A DNA stretch of 21,644 nt from Amphimedon queenslandica (GCF_000090795.2 NW_003546405.1:79065-100708), one strand, 5' to 3'. Positions 12,405 through 20,260 are shown, counted from the first letter of the stretch. The notes: generated by a model from the letters alone, not told the origin. Made by a program: numbers and translations.

Positions 12405-12590
12405 TTAGAATATATATTTATTGTATTTACTACTTCCAGTGGATTGTTGAATGTTACAACTGATATTAGTACTAGGATCTGATTTAGGACCAAGTGGGGG
12501 TCTTTCGCTGTAACTACTTCTACTTGATGATGGTGGCTGATAATTGGTATAGTCGGCAGGGCTGTCTGGTCCAAGCGGTGGCAGTTCCTC
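12405..12590 (-). other. Candidate terminal coding exon of an unknown host gene
   Basis: On the minus strand, an AG acceptor-like site (accatcctag, ending at 12591) is followed by 61 open codons and TAA at 12405-12407. The predicted peptide is rich in Pro, Ser and Tyr with a repeated PPLGP (EELPPLGPDSPADYTNYQPP near the start and ERPPLGPKSDPSTN further on), like a disordered tail. Such composition is unexpected by chance in this AT-rich area. No upstream exon is established. A donor-like AAG/GTGAGA lies on the minus strand near 12810-12820. I do not recognise the protein. Confidence 0.3.
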
Positions 12591-13067
12591 CTAGGATGGT
12601 TTTTTATGTAGTAGTGAGGGCTATACCCTTGCAACTACCACTTATATCATGCCTGATAGCATATTGATCATGATTGTTAGGCTCTTGACAGATTATCGGA
12701 ATATACAATATCAATACTTGATAATAACGTAAAATCGTTACTTCAAGACAATTATACCATTTCTCTTCTTGCCATGCTTTCTACCTGTGCTTGTAGGTTA
12801 ACCCTCTCACCTTTGCTAAATTTAATCTTTTTATAATGAGTTTTACTAGTGATTTAGCCTTGATGAGAACAGTGCCAGTGTGGGAGCCATTTTGTTACTT
12901 TCAAATGTGTCCGCTATGTTGTGCCCAGGGCACCTGTATACTGTGATCGACGAAAGTGATTTCATGACGTTGCATGCATAGATTTATAGTGCACCTTCTT
13001 TAAATTAGTCTCACTCTTTCCACAGTGGGCAATGGCATAAGCTGCTATCTATGTCAATTCAATGGCT
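12591..13067. other. Intergenic stretch, nothing firm
   Basis: No supported gene. The minus strand has a donor-like site (about 12810-12820) and a short ATG frame (MAPTLALFSSRLNH) near 12890, neither of them convincing. Confidence 0.35.
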
Positions 13068-13129
13068 TGTAGGCATGAAGTGATATAATACAAAGGGAAG
13101 TGAGCATTTTAGTTGTACAATATCCTAGC
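13068..13129 (-). repeat. Split direct repeat B2 (outer 3' end of the DIRS-like element)
   Basis: It begins tgtaggcatgaagtgatata and matches B1 (13685-13746) over about 41 bp with few differences, then more weakly for about 20 bp. Similarity starts at the same base in both copies, consistent with a true element end at 13068. Confidence 0.6.
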
Positions 13130-13204
13130 CCGGTGTGGTGCAATGCCCTGACATATATCACTCCCTCAGACGGTAGACAAAATAATAATGGGTGGGGTGG
13201 TTTG

Positions 13205-13306
13205 GAAAGACAAGACTAAACAGGACACTGATGAGCAGCCACTGCTGCAAGATGTCACTGAATTGAGACAGGGGTGTAGTCCTCCTCCTGTTTACTATCA
13301 TAAACT
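13205..13306 (-). repeat. Split direct repeat A2
   Basis: It matches 18381-18500 in the same orientation. Shared runs include actgatgagcag and gatgtcactgaattgaga; A1 carries about 18 extra bases after the second run. Similarity ends near 13306-13320, just before the dispersed repeat. Confidence 0.62.
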
Positions 13307-13324
13307 GAGTATTAATTACTATTT

Positions 13325-13680
13325 AATGTCTCATGCGGTCCCTTAACCATGTCCACAAACATAGTGGAGACGGTTTGTTATGACTGTGAGGGCCACACCC
13401 CGCACTGAGCTTATAAGTATTTGGGGATGCAGCACCATGCATCCCGTTGACTATACTCTGACCAGACTGCTTGCTGTCCTTTGCTATCAAATGCTGATGA
13501 CTTAGTGAATATGTAAGGTCAGTTTAGACATTGCTATCAGCCTCATAATGCCAAGCCCTGAGGGGGATTAATACTGAGGCATAACATGGGCTATGAATTA
13601 TGATAGGGTAACTCTCTCTCACTAACCCTTCAATTAGGTTTTTTGCTAGGGGCACAGGCTCCTACCTACATCTATTTAAA
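13325..13680 (+). repeat. Dispersed repeat, copy B, sitting between B1 and A2
   Basis: This is the second copy of the repeat at 11216-11540, in the same orientation. The hairpin is kept (13423-13446: ggggatgca, gcacca, tgcatcccg), including the identical loop. It has about 30 extra bases near its right end (13628-13660). It fills the space between A2 (ends about 13306-13320) and B1 (starts 13685), as if inserted at the B1/A2 junction. Confidence 0.78.
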
Positions 13681-13684
13681 GGTA

Positions 13685-13746
13685 TGTAGGCATGCAGTGA
13701 TATAATACAATGGGGAGTGAGTATTGCACTTATGCAATACATGGTG
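13685..13746 (-). repeat. Split direct repeat B1
   Basis: It begins tgtaggcatgcagtgatata and matches B2 at 13068. It lies just beyond the tyrosine recombinase stop (13865 on the minus strand), where B1 is expected in PAT/Ngaro-type elements. Confidence 0.6.
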
Positions 13747-13864
13747 CACCACACTCTCCAATACTCAAAATAAAATATAACTGAACAAAGCATCACCAAA
13801 ACAGGACAAGCTACAAATAAAAGCAAAAATTGTTTGGAAATGAATTAGATGCAAGTTATAAAGT

Positions 13865-14284
13865 TTAGTTAAAGGTTAGTGTGCGAGAGACAGAAGCCAA
13901 CTGCTGGTGTCATATCCTGACATAGTGTTGGAAGGCAGATGACCACCACCTACCCAGAGTTTTAATAAGGGAGTCACTCAGGCCAGCTGCAGCCACTGTC
14001 GCTGCAGCCCTAATTCTAAAACTCTGCCCACTCTAGCCTGAGGTTCTGCTCCCTACCATTGGAAGAGAATCCTGAAATTCCTTTACAAGCCTGATTCTAG
14101 AAAGTGGGGTTCCAGCTTTATAAAGAAGAAGCATAACAGGGTAAAAATATTCCTATAATTGATTTCACCACCTTGCAAGTACAACTTGGTCATTAATAAG
14201 ACTTATAGAGGTTCTCTCTACCTTATAATGCTTCTAGAGAAGTCTTTAGACAGTATCTCTATGCTCTCGCTGTTAGAAAGCTCT
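13865..14284 (-). pseudogene. Tyrosine recombinase, C-terminal catalytic part
   Basis: The last frame on the minus strand ends with TAA at 13865-13867 and reads SGQSFRIRAAATVAAAGL, then SDSLIKTLGRWWSSAFQHYV. In DIRS-type recombinases the matching segment is 'SGHSFRIGAAT...LIKTLGRW.S.AFQ.YVR'. The catalytic Arg and Tyr are therefore kept, but the His of the HxxR box has become Gln. Further upstream, less regular frames hold NYRNIFTLLCFFFIKLEPHF and KTSLEALEGRENLY, matching the expected 'K-T-S-K-T-D-P-F' region. At least four stops and two frame changes break the gene. It continues on the other side of the 218-bp insert (14601-14864). A live enzyme would insert the circular cDNA without making target duplications. 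Confidence 0.72.
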
Positions 14285-14518
14285 TAACTTTCTCCCATGT
14301 GTAACCCGCCATTTTGTTTGCCGTGACCAAACCCACTCACGTAAAGGAGCGTGGGCGGGTGGTTGCTAAGGCTTGTTATTTCTCCAATACAACATGTATA
14401 GAAGAAATGTAAGTGTGGACATACAAATATATATATTTATATAGATAGCGCGATGGTGAATTCAATTATAGGAACAACCTGGGGGCTTCGCCCCCAGGTC
14501 GTTAAAAAGGTAACTTTC
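14285..14518. mobile_element. 218-bp insert (14293-14510) with 8-bp flanking repeats
   Basis: The octamer taactttc occurs at 14285-14292 and 14511-14518. The 218 bp between them interrupt the tyrosine recombinase exactly where its homology breaks off; with one octamer kept, the flanking coding blocks (HVKVKS, then KTS) fall in the expected order. The insert holds an AT repeat (about 14428-14445) and a strong hairpin at 14477-14499 (arms acctgggggc and gcccccaggt, loop ttc). Its ends show no inverted repeats, so the class is unclear. On the minus strand it carries AAAATGGCGGG. Confidence 0.55.
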
Positions 14519-14864
14519 ACATGGCTGTGTTATGGCCAAATAAGCTATTATCCCGTAGGAATGTAAAACAGCCAAGACAAAATGCTGCCCACAACATAAC
14601 CTAGTCATCCTCCAGAGGTACCTTGGACCACGGTGTATAAATAGCTCTCAACAACAGTGGAGTAATGGGTACCTCTTCCTCCATGGTGCAGGCTGTAGGC
14701 CAGACATAATGAAGCTGTGGTAGGGATGACAGTAATGGGTATGATAATCCTTGTGATATCACCATGTGTCTGATAGCTGCAAGATATAGTTTAATGGTAA
14801 GAACAGATTTATAAAGGAAAGTGACAAATCTACACAGTGTGATTTCCTTCAGTGGTAAGGGCAT
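14519..14864 (-). pseudogene. Tyrosine recombinase, N-terminal part
   Basis: The open stretch 14601-14864 encodes about 87 residues: PLPLKEITLCRFVTFLYKSV, then TIKLYLAAIRHMVISQGLSY, PLLSSLPQLHYV and ITPLLLRAIYTPW. This is the N-terminal (SAM-like) domain of DIRS/Ngaro-type recombinases, where 'TIRSYLSAVRHLQI..GL..P' and 'LPITPxILxxI' are typical. Beyond the stop at 14601 the frame continues with VMLWAAFCLGCFTFLRDNS, which matches the 'LAFFGFLRSGE' block. The first catalytic Arg is kept and the following Gly-Glu is lost. The gene is then cut by the 218-bp insert. Confidence 0.75.
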
Positions 14865-14929
14865 CAGTTGGTATTGTCTACGGAATAATAAATATCTGCA
14901 TTATGAGGCCAGTGTTGATGGGGCAAGAC

Positions 14930-15125
14930 CTCCTTCAAAGAACTGCTGTACAGTGTAGTCCAAGCCATTGAGTCTCATGTTGGCAGTGACTGAAACAAAA
15001 GGTCTAGAGTTGCTGGAGGTATGGGGGACCAGGGTGTGGGTGGAAACAGATAAAAGAATGTCAATAAATGATGGTATAATAATGCATCTGCAGCCATGTT
15101 CATGTCACCTGGAAAATATGACACA
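14930..15125 (-). pseudogene. RNase H C-terminal tail and link to the recombinase
   Basis: On the minus strand the frame reads FPGDMNMAADALLYHHLLTF and then PIPPATLDLL. In DIRS polyproteins the end of RNase H is 'VPG..N..ADALSR..L..F' followed by a 'P...LLDLL' linker before the recombinase. The Asp of ADAL is kept, and the usual Ser-Arg after it is missing. Only about 80 bp separate this from reverse transcriptase motif A, whereas several hundred are expected, so an internal deletion has removed motifs B to E and most of RNase H. Confidence 0.6.
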
Positions 15126-15203
15126 GATTACGAGAAATTGAACATGGCACAATAAGAGAAAACACAGCAGGAGATGCATTTCGTAGTTTGTCTGTGCTGT
15201 AAA

Positions 15204-15680
15204 TCACTGCAAAGTTATTGCAAGAAAGTACATATCATGTGGATGCACAGGAACAATCCGGTATGCATCTTTGAAATTAATGCCCTTCCCCATCTTCACA
15301 ATCTCCGGCACTGCTGAATTTGCCAATGAGTATGAAAGGGAGTACATGCTTGGGGATGCCATCATAGACACTGTGATCATGGGGAAGAACAGATCCACAA
15401 TCATCCTCCACTAGTTATGCAGGCCTTCTTTTGGGACAAAGCCAATTGGGCTTTTGTGTACCTGTCGATGATCCACAAACCAACCAAGCGGCCTGGGACC
15501 TGCTCATATTGAATACGCTCAGTAACAGCAGTGGGTTGATTCATAGCAGATGGATGATTTCTACTTGCTGTCCTTAGCTGTGCCTTTGTGTGCTGAAAGC
15601 CAATCCTAAATCGTCTTGAGAAACATTGAGCAATGTAAACTGCAAAAGGCTTGATCAGGATGACTAGTCAAAAACTAAGT
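15204..15680 (-). pseudogene. DIRS-type reverse transcriptase, N-terminal part
   Basis: Readable blocks on the minus strand are SHPDQAF, then AVYIAQCFSRRFRIGFQH (one base out of frame), NHPSAMNQPTAVTERIQYEQ with VPGRLVG, SPIGFVPKEG, WRMIVDLFFPM, MASPSMYSLSYSLANSAVPE and GKGINFKDAYRIVPVHP. This order is diagnostic of DIRS reverse transcriptases ('HVSPFGVIPKK', 'WRLIxDLSxP', 'VNDGI', 'DIKxAYRxxPVHP'). In motif A the catalytic Asp is Asn (INFKDAYR). The piece 15204-15404 is open; upstream parts are split over two other frames with a stop at about 15414. Motifs B to E, including YxDD, are missing. Confidence 0.78.
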
Positions 15681-15689
15681 CCAGTTTGG

Positions 15690-16213
15690 AAGATGTACTG
15701 GTGACATATAGCGACACCAAGCAGCGTGGCCTAAGAAAGTACCACTCTTGTCCAAGTCCAAAAGGTCTTGAGTGTAAAGGTAGCAGCCATTCTTTATGTT
15801 GCAGTGATGTAGAGACAATGGGAACTGGGACAGCAATACATGTAACTCTGGTGGGAAATAGTAATTTAGAATACCATCTATCTGGAAATTTTTACTGTGA
15901 TTTAAATTTTATTGCATTAGAATTTCGCAAAAATTAGATTACTCATATAATTACATGCCACATTCAATAATACATAACACAGTCTTATTTAGTAAAAATT
16001 AAGTCACAGCACAATTTTAAACCGCAAAAATTTCCTACAACACTAATTTCCTGATAATCAAAAGAAAACATGAATAAAGTCATAATCAATAATTGTAGTA
16101 GCCCATAGAACTAATTAAGTATCATAAATGAAAAACAATTAAGCATCACATGGAAAGGCTCATGCATACACACAACTAAGTCAACAGCAAATGTGCATTT
16201 CCATGACGTTCAT
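15690..16213. other. Spacer between gag and reverse transcriptase, no firm gene
   Basis: No domain was recognised. The right two thirds (15900-16180) are very AT-rich and unlike the coding parts on both sides, so this may be another small insertion. An open plus-strand stretch at 15686-15937 has no motif I recognise. Confidence 0.4.
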
Positions 16214-16516
16214 TTAGGTATGTGTATACCATATGCTTTTGTGAATGCAGGGCAAGGGAATCTCTGAATCACCATCTGATTCCGAGTACAAAAGGACCAG
16301 AGCTACTCCAGTTGCCCCTGACAAGCAGGGGTGGTCTGAACCACCCTCCAAATGGACGGCCTCTGTTCCATGAAATACATATTTGCAATGTAGACTCAGC
16401 TCTCTTACTGGTGTTAGGCCTAGGTAATGGGGAAGGAACTCTAAGGCACAGTGTTTTGTTTTATGGTTGGCCTCAAAGCAGTGAGTACAAACATTCCAGG
16501 ATGTACTGGGGCTCAC
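16214..16516 (-). pseudogene. DIRS-type Gag, zinc-knuckle part
   Basis: This is an open stretch of about 100 residues. Near its start it has the CCHC knuckle CTHCFEANHKTKHC (C-x2-C-x4-H-x4-C) preceded by STSWNV. It follows the central Gag region (16513-17037) after a single frameshift at about 16513-16516. The C-terminal half (HGTEAVHLEGGSDHPCLSGA) is not recognisable. The knuckle would bind the element's RNA. Confidence 0.6.
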
Positions 16517-17037
16517 CCCAAAGTAGTAGCTGCTTCAATGTCAGAGTGAATAATGTTCTGTGGCGTAGATGTATCAATTGCTGCCAGCTGCTGGAAGGCT
16601 CTATCATATTCCATCCAGGCATTCCCAGGGTGCTTCAATGACTCCTTAAACAGAAGACGAGCATACGCCAGCAAGTGTCTTGCATTGTGGTTGGGTGTAC
16701 GCATGGCATTGTAGGTTGTAAAACAATACAAGTACGGTGTAATAGATGAGATCACCCTCAAGCATGGTCTTGCTGGACGCTGTGAAGCTGGGTTACCTTC
16801 AAATGGCTCTAGGCAACTCACAAAAGTGATGGTATCAGACAGCAGTTTCTGCATTTCCACAAACTGACCTAAAGGCCTGCAGGCTAGGAGACAACACATC
16901 GGAACCACCAGGCACAAGTGGTGGGGACACAGGTGGCTGTACAACTGGGCCTGATAAATGCAGTAGTTGGCATTGAACCCAGGCCTAGAAAAGGCAGAAC
17001 AAAGAAGTCCCAAGAGGTTAATTTCAGCCCTGTGCAA
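16513..17037 (-). pseudogene. DIRS-type Gag, central region
   Basis: The last 110 residues of this 174-codon open stretch hold the recognisable part: FVEMQKLLSDTITFVSCLEP, then FEGNP, RVISSITPYLYCFTTYNAMR, HLLAYARLLFKESLKHPGNA, WMEYDRAFQQLAAIDTS and DIEAATTLG. I recall this pattern (YLYCFxxYxAxRT, then YxRLIxxEALRHxGxxWxxYDRxFRxxAA, then AATxLG) from Gag-like proteins next to DIRS reverse transcriptases in invertebrate genomes. The first 60 residues look out of frame: the alternative frame (to about 16884) has PTTCAWWFRCVVS. It is probably one frameshift from a longer ancestral Gag. Confidence 0.65.
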
Positions 17038-17137
17038 TCACTTTCCTCCAAAAGGCCTGCTGTTTGGATAACCTTACCACAGTCAAGACAGTATGCCCCA
17101 CTGATATATCCACAAAACCTCCCCACTAGCAGTTAGC

Positions 17138-17600
17138 CAGTACAGTACTCAATCAATAAGTGACGTGGCATGCAATACATTTTTAATGTTCGCCATGACA
17201 CATATACGACAGACGCATGCACACAAACAGTAAACACCATCAACTGTCACAATTTTGGCAAATGTTGGCTCCCCAATGCCTAAATATAGCCATTTGTACA
17301 TGCCATCACGCAGCAGCCATGGTGAGCAAATGCTTTCTGACAGTGTTGGCAAAAAACAAACACAAGTAAGAGGCACTTACAACCATGACCTGGACAGAGG
17401 CCATAAGGAATGCCATGGTACAAGTTGTAACAAGCAAACAAACAGAAATAAACCGAACAAAATGCCAGACTTGGTCTACACAATACATAATTACACACAA
17501 CTCATCACACAATACTAGTAATGAGAGACATGCATTGACAAAATACACTAAAATTTGCCTTCACGCACCTTGTACTTAGGCAGGTTAAATTACAGAACTT
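17138..17600 (-). other. Region between the Gag pieces, with a Cys/His-rich open stretch
   Basis: On the minus strand 17280-17498 is open for 72 codons and is Cys-rich (LCPGHGCKCLLLVFVFCQHC then AHHGCCVMACTNG), with several overlapping frames. It could be a decayed zinc-binding part of Gag or chance; no known spacing fits well. A gt-rich stretch at about 17370-17380 on the minus strand looks donor-like, so an intron is possible. Confidence 0.25.
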
Positions 17601-17899
17601 GCTCCACCAGTCAGAGTATCAGCGGCTGGGTCAGGAAAAATGGAGGGGGTGATCAGCTCAGTATCATGAGCAAAAGCGCTTCCTACAATCACCAGTCACT
17701 ATAGCTCCTAAACTGGGGTAGATAGGTCCATTAATCCCATGTTGTCTTGCTCGGCTTGTGGAAGTCTAGATTCCTGTGTAGGACTGGACTGAATACGGAC
17801 AGAGGCTCGTGTCCTTGGATGACCTCTACCTTCAGATGAAGTGCTGGCTATTGTGCTTAAGATAGTAGAGTGTGTGGTGCAAATTGCACGACCGTGACC

Positions 17900-17907
17900 C
17901 ACGGAGG
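17900..17907. repeat. hAT target-site duplication, left copy
   Basis: Sequence cacggagg, identical to 18279-18286. Confidence 0.9.
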
Positions 17908-18278
17908 CATAGGCGGCGGCAGGGTCGGGCATGGACGGGCAATGCCCGACCAAAAATTTTGGCCGGAAATGAAAATTTAATTAATGACATCATTTTTAGT
18001 CATAAATAATTACCATGGCTAGCAAGAGACAGTCTTTTCTGCTTTCCTTTGTCAACAAGCCTTCCAGGAGGACCAGGACTAGCATTTTACAGGTTGGATA
18101 GAGCTTTACAGATAAGATAGGGGGCCTTTTAGGCTCATTTTTATGCTATACCATATTGTATGAGTGCGTTGAGTATACGCCCAAAATACGTGGGGAAAAG
18201 TGGGTGTGGCCAAAATCGCGGCGCGCTTCGCGCGCCATTCTTTGCCCGACTGCTCCTTAAATCCTGCCGCCGCCTATG
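17908..18278 (-). mobile_element. Non-autonomous hAT-type element, 371 bp
   Basis: Perfect 16-bp terminal inverted repeats begin cataggcggcggcagg (17908-17923 and, reversed, 18263-18278). A further gtcgggca is repeated inverted at 17924-17931 and 18243-18250, offset by 12 bp on the right. The element is flanked by a perfect 8-bp target duplication, cacggagg (17900-17907 and 18279-18286). The 8-bp duplication and CA...TG termini are typical of hAT elements. Internal hairpins lie at 17923-17951 (10-bp arms) and 18220-18236 (ggcgcgcttcgcgcgcc). It has no full transposase, only the N-terminal remnant at 18015-18101. Confidence 0.88.
18015..18101 (+). pseudogene. Remnant N-terminus of a hAT transposase
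   Basis: An ATG at 18015 in a good context (accATGg) opens 28 codons, MASKRQSFLLSFVNKPSRRT and then TSILQVG, and stops with TAG. Many hAT transposases of the TTF/ZMYM-associated group start with 'M-x-KR-x-QxxLxxFF-x-K', which this resembles. The element would then be an internal deletion derivative that kept the first exon or first codons of its parent. The sequence acag/gttgg near 18090 could be a remnant splice donor. The short length limits certainty. Confidence 0.45.
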
Positions 18279-18286
18279 CACGGAGG
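18279..18286. repeat. hAT target-site duplication, right copy
   Basis: Sequence cacggagg, identical to 17900-17907. It directly follows the right inverted repeat. Confidence 0.9.
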
Positions 18287-18380
18287 AACTAGTACGTCTT
18301 CCAGACTTCACTCCAAATCGTGACTTGTGCATCTCAACTACTTACCAGATAACTTGAGGTAGGATAGCATAACAATGTGA

Positions 18381-18500
18381 GAAAGACAACACTATACTGG
18401 AGACTGATGAGCAGTCACTGCTCCATGATGTCACTGAATTGAGAATTTGGCCAACAAGCCTACACGGTTGTGTTCCTCCTACTGTTAACTATGATTAACT
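18381..18500 (-). repeat. Split direct repeat A1 (5' end of the DIRS-like element)
   Basis: It matches A2 (13205-13306) in the same orientation, with shared runs actgatgagcag and gatgtcactgaattgaga. It lies just upstream of the ORF1 ATG on the minus strand, where the 5' repeat and promoter are expected. Confidence 0.62.
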
Positions 18501-18515
18501 ACGTGTCAGTCACTA

Positions 18516-19955
18516 CTAAAATATAGGAACACCTAGGAGCGGGTTAACACCAGTGCAGACAAAATTTTGTGAAATTGCTACAAAACAAATGAAAAAAAGC
18601 AGCTGCAGTGAACTTGAAGTATGATTATAATCAGAGAAATTATAGTTTATTAATTTCACTAGTTAAAAGAAATCACTGAGGTTGAGCTAGATTGATATCT
18701 GGTGGACATGCAGAACAACATTACCAAAGGATTAATACACCTATTACAAAATTGAACTTTTAATGATGAAGTATTAACAATTAAGTAAATGTAAGCAGTT
18801 ATTAAAATTAAAAAAAATGTCTTCACTTTTTGAAACTACAATTGCCCATAAAATTTATTGCAAAAGTAAAATTATTAATTTCAATTTCTACACAATGAAT
18901 GATGATCAGAGCACTGATCACCCTTGTATAATGCTAAATACTAAATCAAGAGTTTCATGCATTTCTCAGCAATGGAATAATGAACTAACTAGTTTTAAAA
19001 ATGAAACAAGTGTAAATTGTAACTTATTCATATAACTTTTAAAGTCACAGGTTTGCCTAGCTGTACCACTTGTGGAAATGGTTCGGTCAATATTGCTTAA
19101 GTAGTGTTGTCTGTGCCAGAAGTCTAATTTATATTTGTTCCCAAAATGTATTCATTAGAACATGATAATTACCAAGTAAATCTGTAAAAAAATTACACGT
19201 GAAGAGTAATCCTTTTCTAAAAAAACTTTAAAATGACTTATATTGAGGACTGTAGATATTGATAAATTAGATGCATTTAGAAGATATGAACTAGCTGGAA
19301 TGGCTGTAGGTCTCTGAATTAAAGTAATAGTGTTAAATTCTATATTTTGGATAGATACACCATGTTTTTAGCAGCAGTGGACATTGTAGTGAAATATTGC
19401 AACCATAATGTTTTATGATATACTTGTTATACATACCACATACGTAAGAAAAGAAAAAACAATTGAGTACAATGATAGTACATGTTCATTAAAATTTTGA
19501 CTTAAAGAAACAAAGAAATAAATATCAGTTTAGCCAATTTAAATTTATATGTCCCTAACATAGCTATCTTTAAACTGAGTAATGTTGTGTAGCTGTGTAC
19601 AAATTAAATAAGACTAAAGTAAGTGGATCTATATTAATGGTGTTCATACATATTGCTGCTGTATTCATTTACTAGCAAGATGTTCTTCCATTGAATGCTA
19701 ATCCCCCAATAGTTAGCTAGAAAGATGTAAGTCTCAATGTTTTAACAAATTTCATAATCCCTTTTTTATTTATTAAAGCCTCTGCTAGCATTTCATGATA
19801 TTGTGGGGACTGAAGGAAAGTTTAATTGCTATTTATTAAATTTGTGATGCTGCATTGGGAAGTGATTGATAAAAACATGCATGTCTATCATTTGCAAATT
19901 TATCTGCTGATGTAATAAATTCTATGCATAATGTTAATATTTGTAATTAATATTT
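18516..19955. other. AT-rich stretch, no gene seen
   Basis: No supported feature. The open stretch at 18817-19035 (72 codons, plus strand) has no recognisable motif and an AT-driven composition. Confidence 0.45.
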
Positions 19956-20258
19956 CTAAATACACAGATCAGGTACATTACCTGAAAGTATTGCTAAGGC
20001 ATAAGGTATATTGCTACTTACACTAAGCAAATATATAGTACTTAGAATTACTTTCTCAAAAAGTGAAAGTGGTTGATCCAGTATTTTTCCCTCTATTAGA
20101 AGCTCAAGGATAATTTGCACAGAAGTATGTAGCAACAGTAACACTGTTATTAAATATCCTCCACATGAGGGTTCTTTACTCTCCAACAATGAAATCATTA
20201 TTTTTCCTATTCCCATTGGATTGTAATTGTTGGCCTCACCAGCAATTAGCCTTGGCAA
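19956..20258 (-). other. Hydrophobic open stretch, possible exon of a membrane protein
   Basis: This minus-strand open stretch of about 100 codons includes an internal ATG (MGIGKIMISLLESKEPSCGG) followed by two hydrophobic segments, YLITVLLLLHTSVQIILELL and KVILSTIYLLSVSSNIPYAL. A donor-like TTTCAG/GTAATG lies at the end of the second (about 19978-19990), which would end the exon after AILSG. I do not recognise the family. AT-rich DNA easily yields hydrophobic codons, so chance is possible. Confidence 0.25.
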
Positions 20259-20260
20259 CG

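Larger units (their letters stand above)
17708..18332 (-). pseudogene. DIRS-like ORF1 (Gag) N-terminus, split by the hAT insertion
   Basis: An ATG on the minus strand (18330-18332) opens MHKSRFGVKSGRRTSSSV, which runs into the hAT element. Beyond the element the same frame resumes with GHGRAICTTHSTILSTIAST and continues to TAG at 17708. Leaving out the 371-bp element and one 8-bp duplication gives an uninterrupted 81-codon frame. The sequence is rich in Ser, Arg and Thr, as Gag N-termini often are, and it starts about 50 bp inside repeat A1. After the TAG, another frame (about 17588-17700) reads AFAHDTELITPSIFPDPAAD, so a frameshift probably follows. The assignment as Gag rests on its position within the element. 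Confidence 0.5.
13068..18500 (-). mobile_element. DIRS-superfamily retrotransposon with split direct repeats, dead and nested
   Basis: Read right to left, the element has repeat A1 (18381-18500), gag (18332-16214), reverse transcriptase (15680-15204), RNase H tail (about 15125-14930), tyrosine recombinase (14864-13865), repeat B1 (13746-13685), repeat A2 (13306-13205) and repeat B2 (13129-13068). A tyrosine recombinase in place of an integrase, together with a reverse transcriptase, defines the DIRS order. The A1-B1-A2-B2 layout is that of PAT/Ngaro-type members rather than of DIRS1, which has inverted ends. Later insertions are a hAT-type element (17908-18278), a 218-bp insert (14293-14510) and a dispersed repeat (13325-13680) between B1 and A2. 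Many stops and an internal deletion in reverse transcriptase make it inactive. The gene content is firm; the outer boundaries are approximate. Confidence 0.72.

Noticed and set aside
13319..13679. The octamer ctatttaa flanks dispersed repeat copy B (13319-13326 and 13672-13679) and looked like a target duplication.
   Set aside because: The right-hand ctatttaaa also occurs at the matching place in copy A (11530-11540), so it belongs to the repeat rather than to the target.
11216..13680. Copies A and B as the two LTRs of one retrotransposon.
   Set aside because: The sequence between them includes A2 and B2 of the DIRS-like element and no retroviral-type genes, so two independent insertions fit better.
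11919..14316. Three copies of gccattttg in the same orientation (11919, 12886, 14308), possibly YY1-like sites.
   Set aside because: The motif is short and common near many start codons, and no promoter context is shared.
14477..14510. The hairpin near the right end of the 218-bp insert as a Helitron terminus.
   Set aside because: There is no CTRR end after the hairpin, and Helitrons do not make 8-bp duplications.
16884..17580. Several overlapping Cys-rich frames on both strands.
   Set aside because: They overlap in different frames with no consistent zinc-binding spacing; most are chance frames next to the Gag relic.
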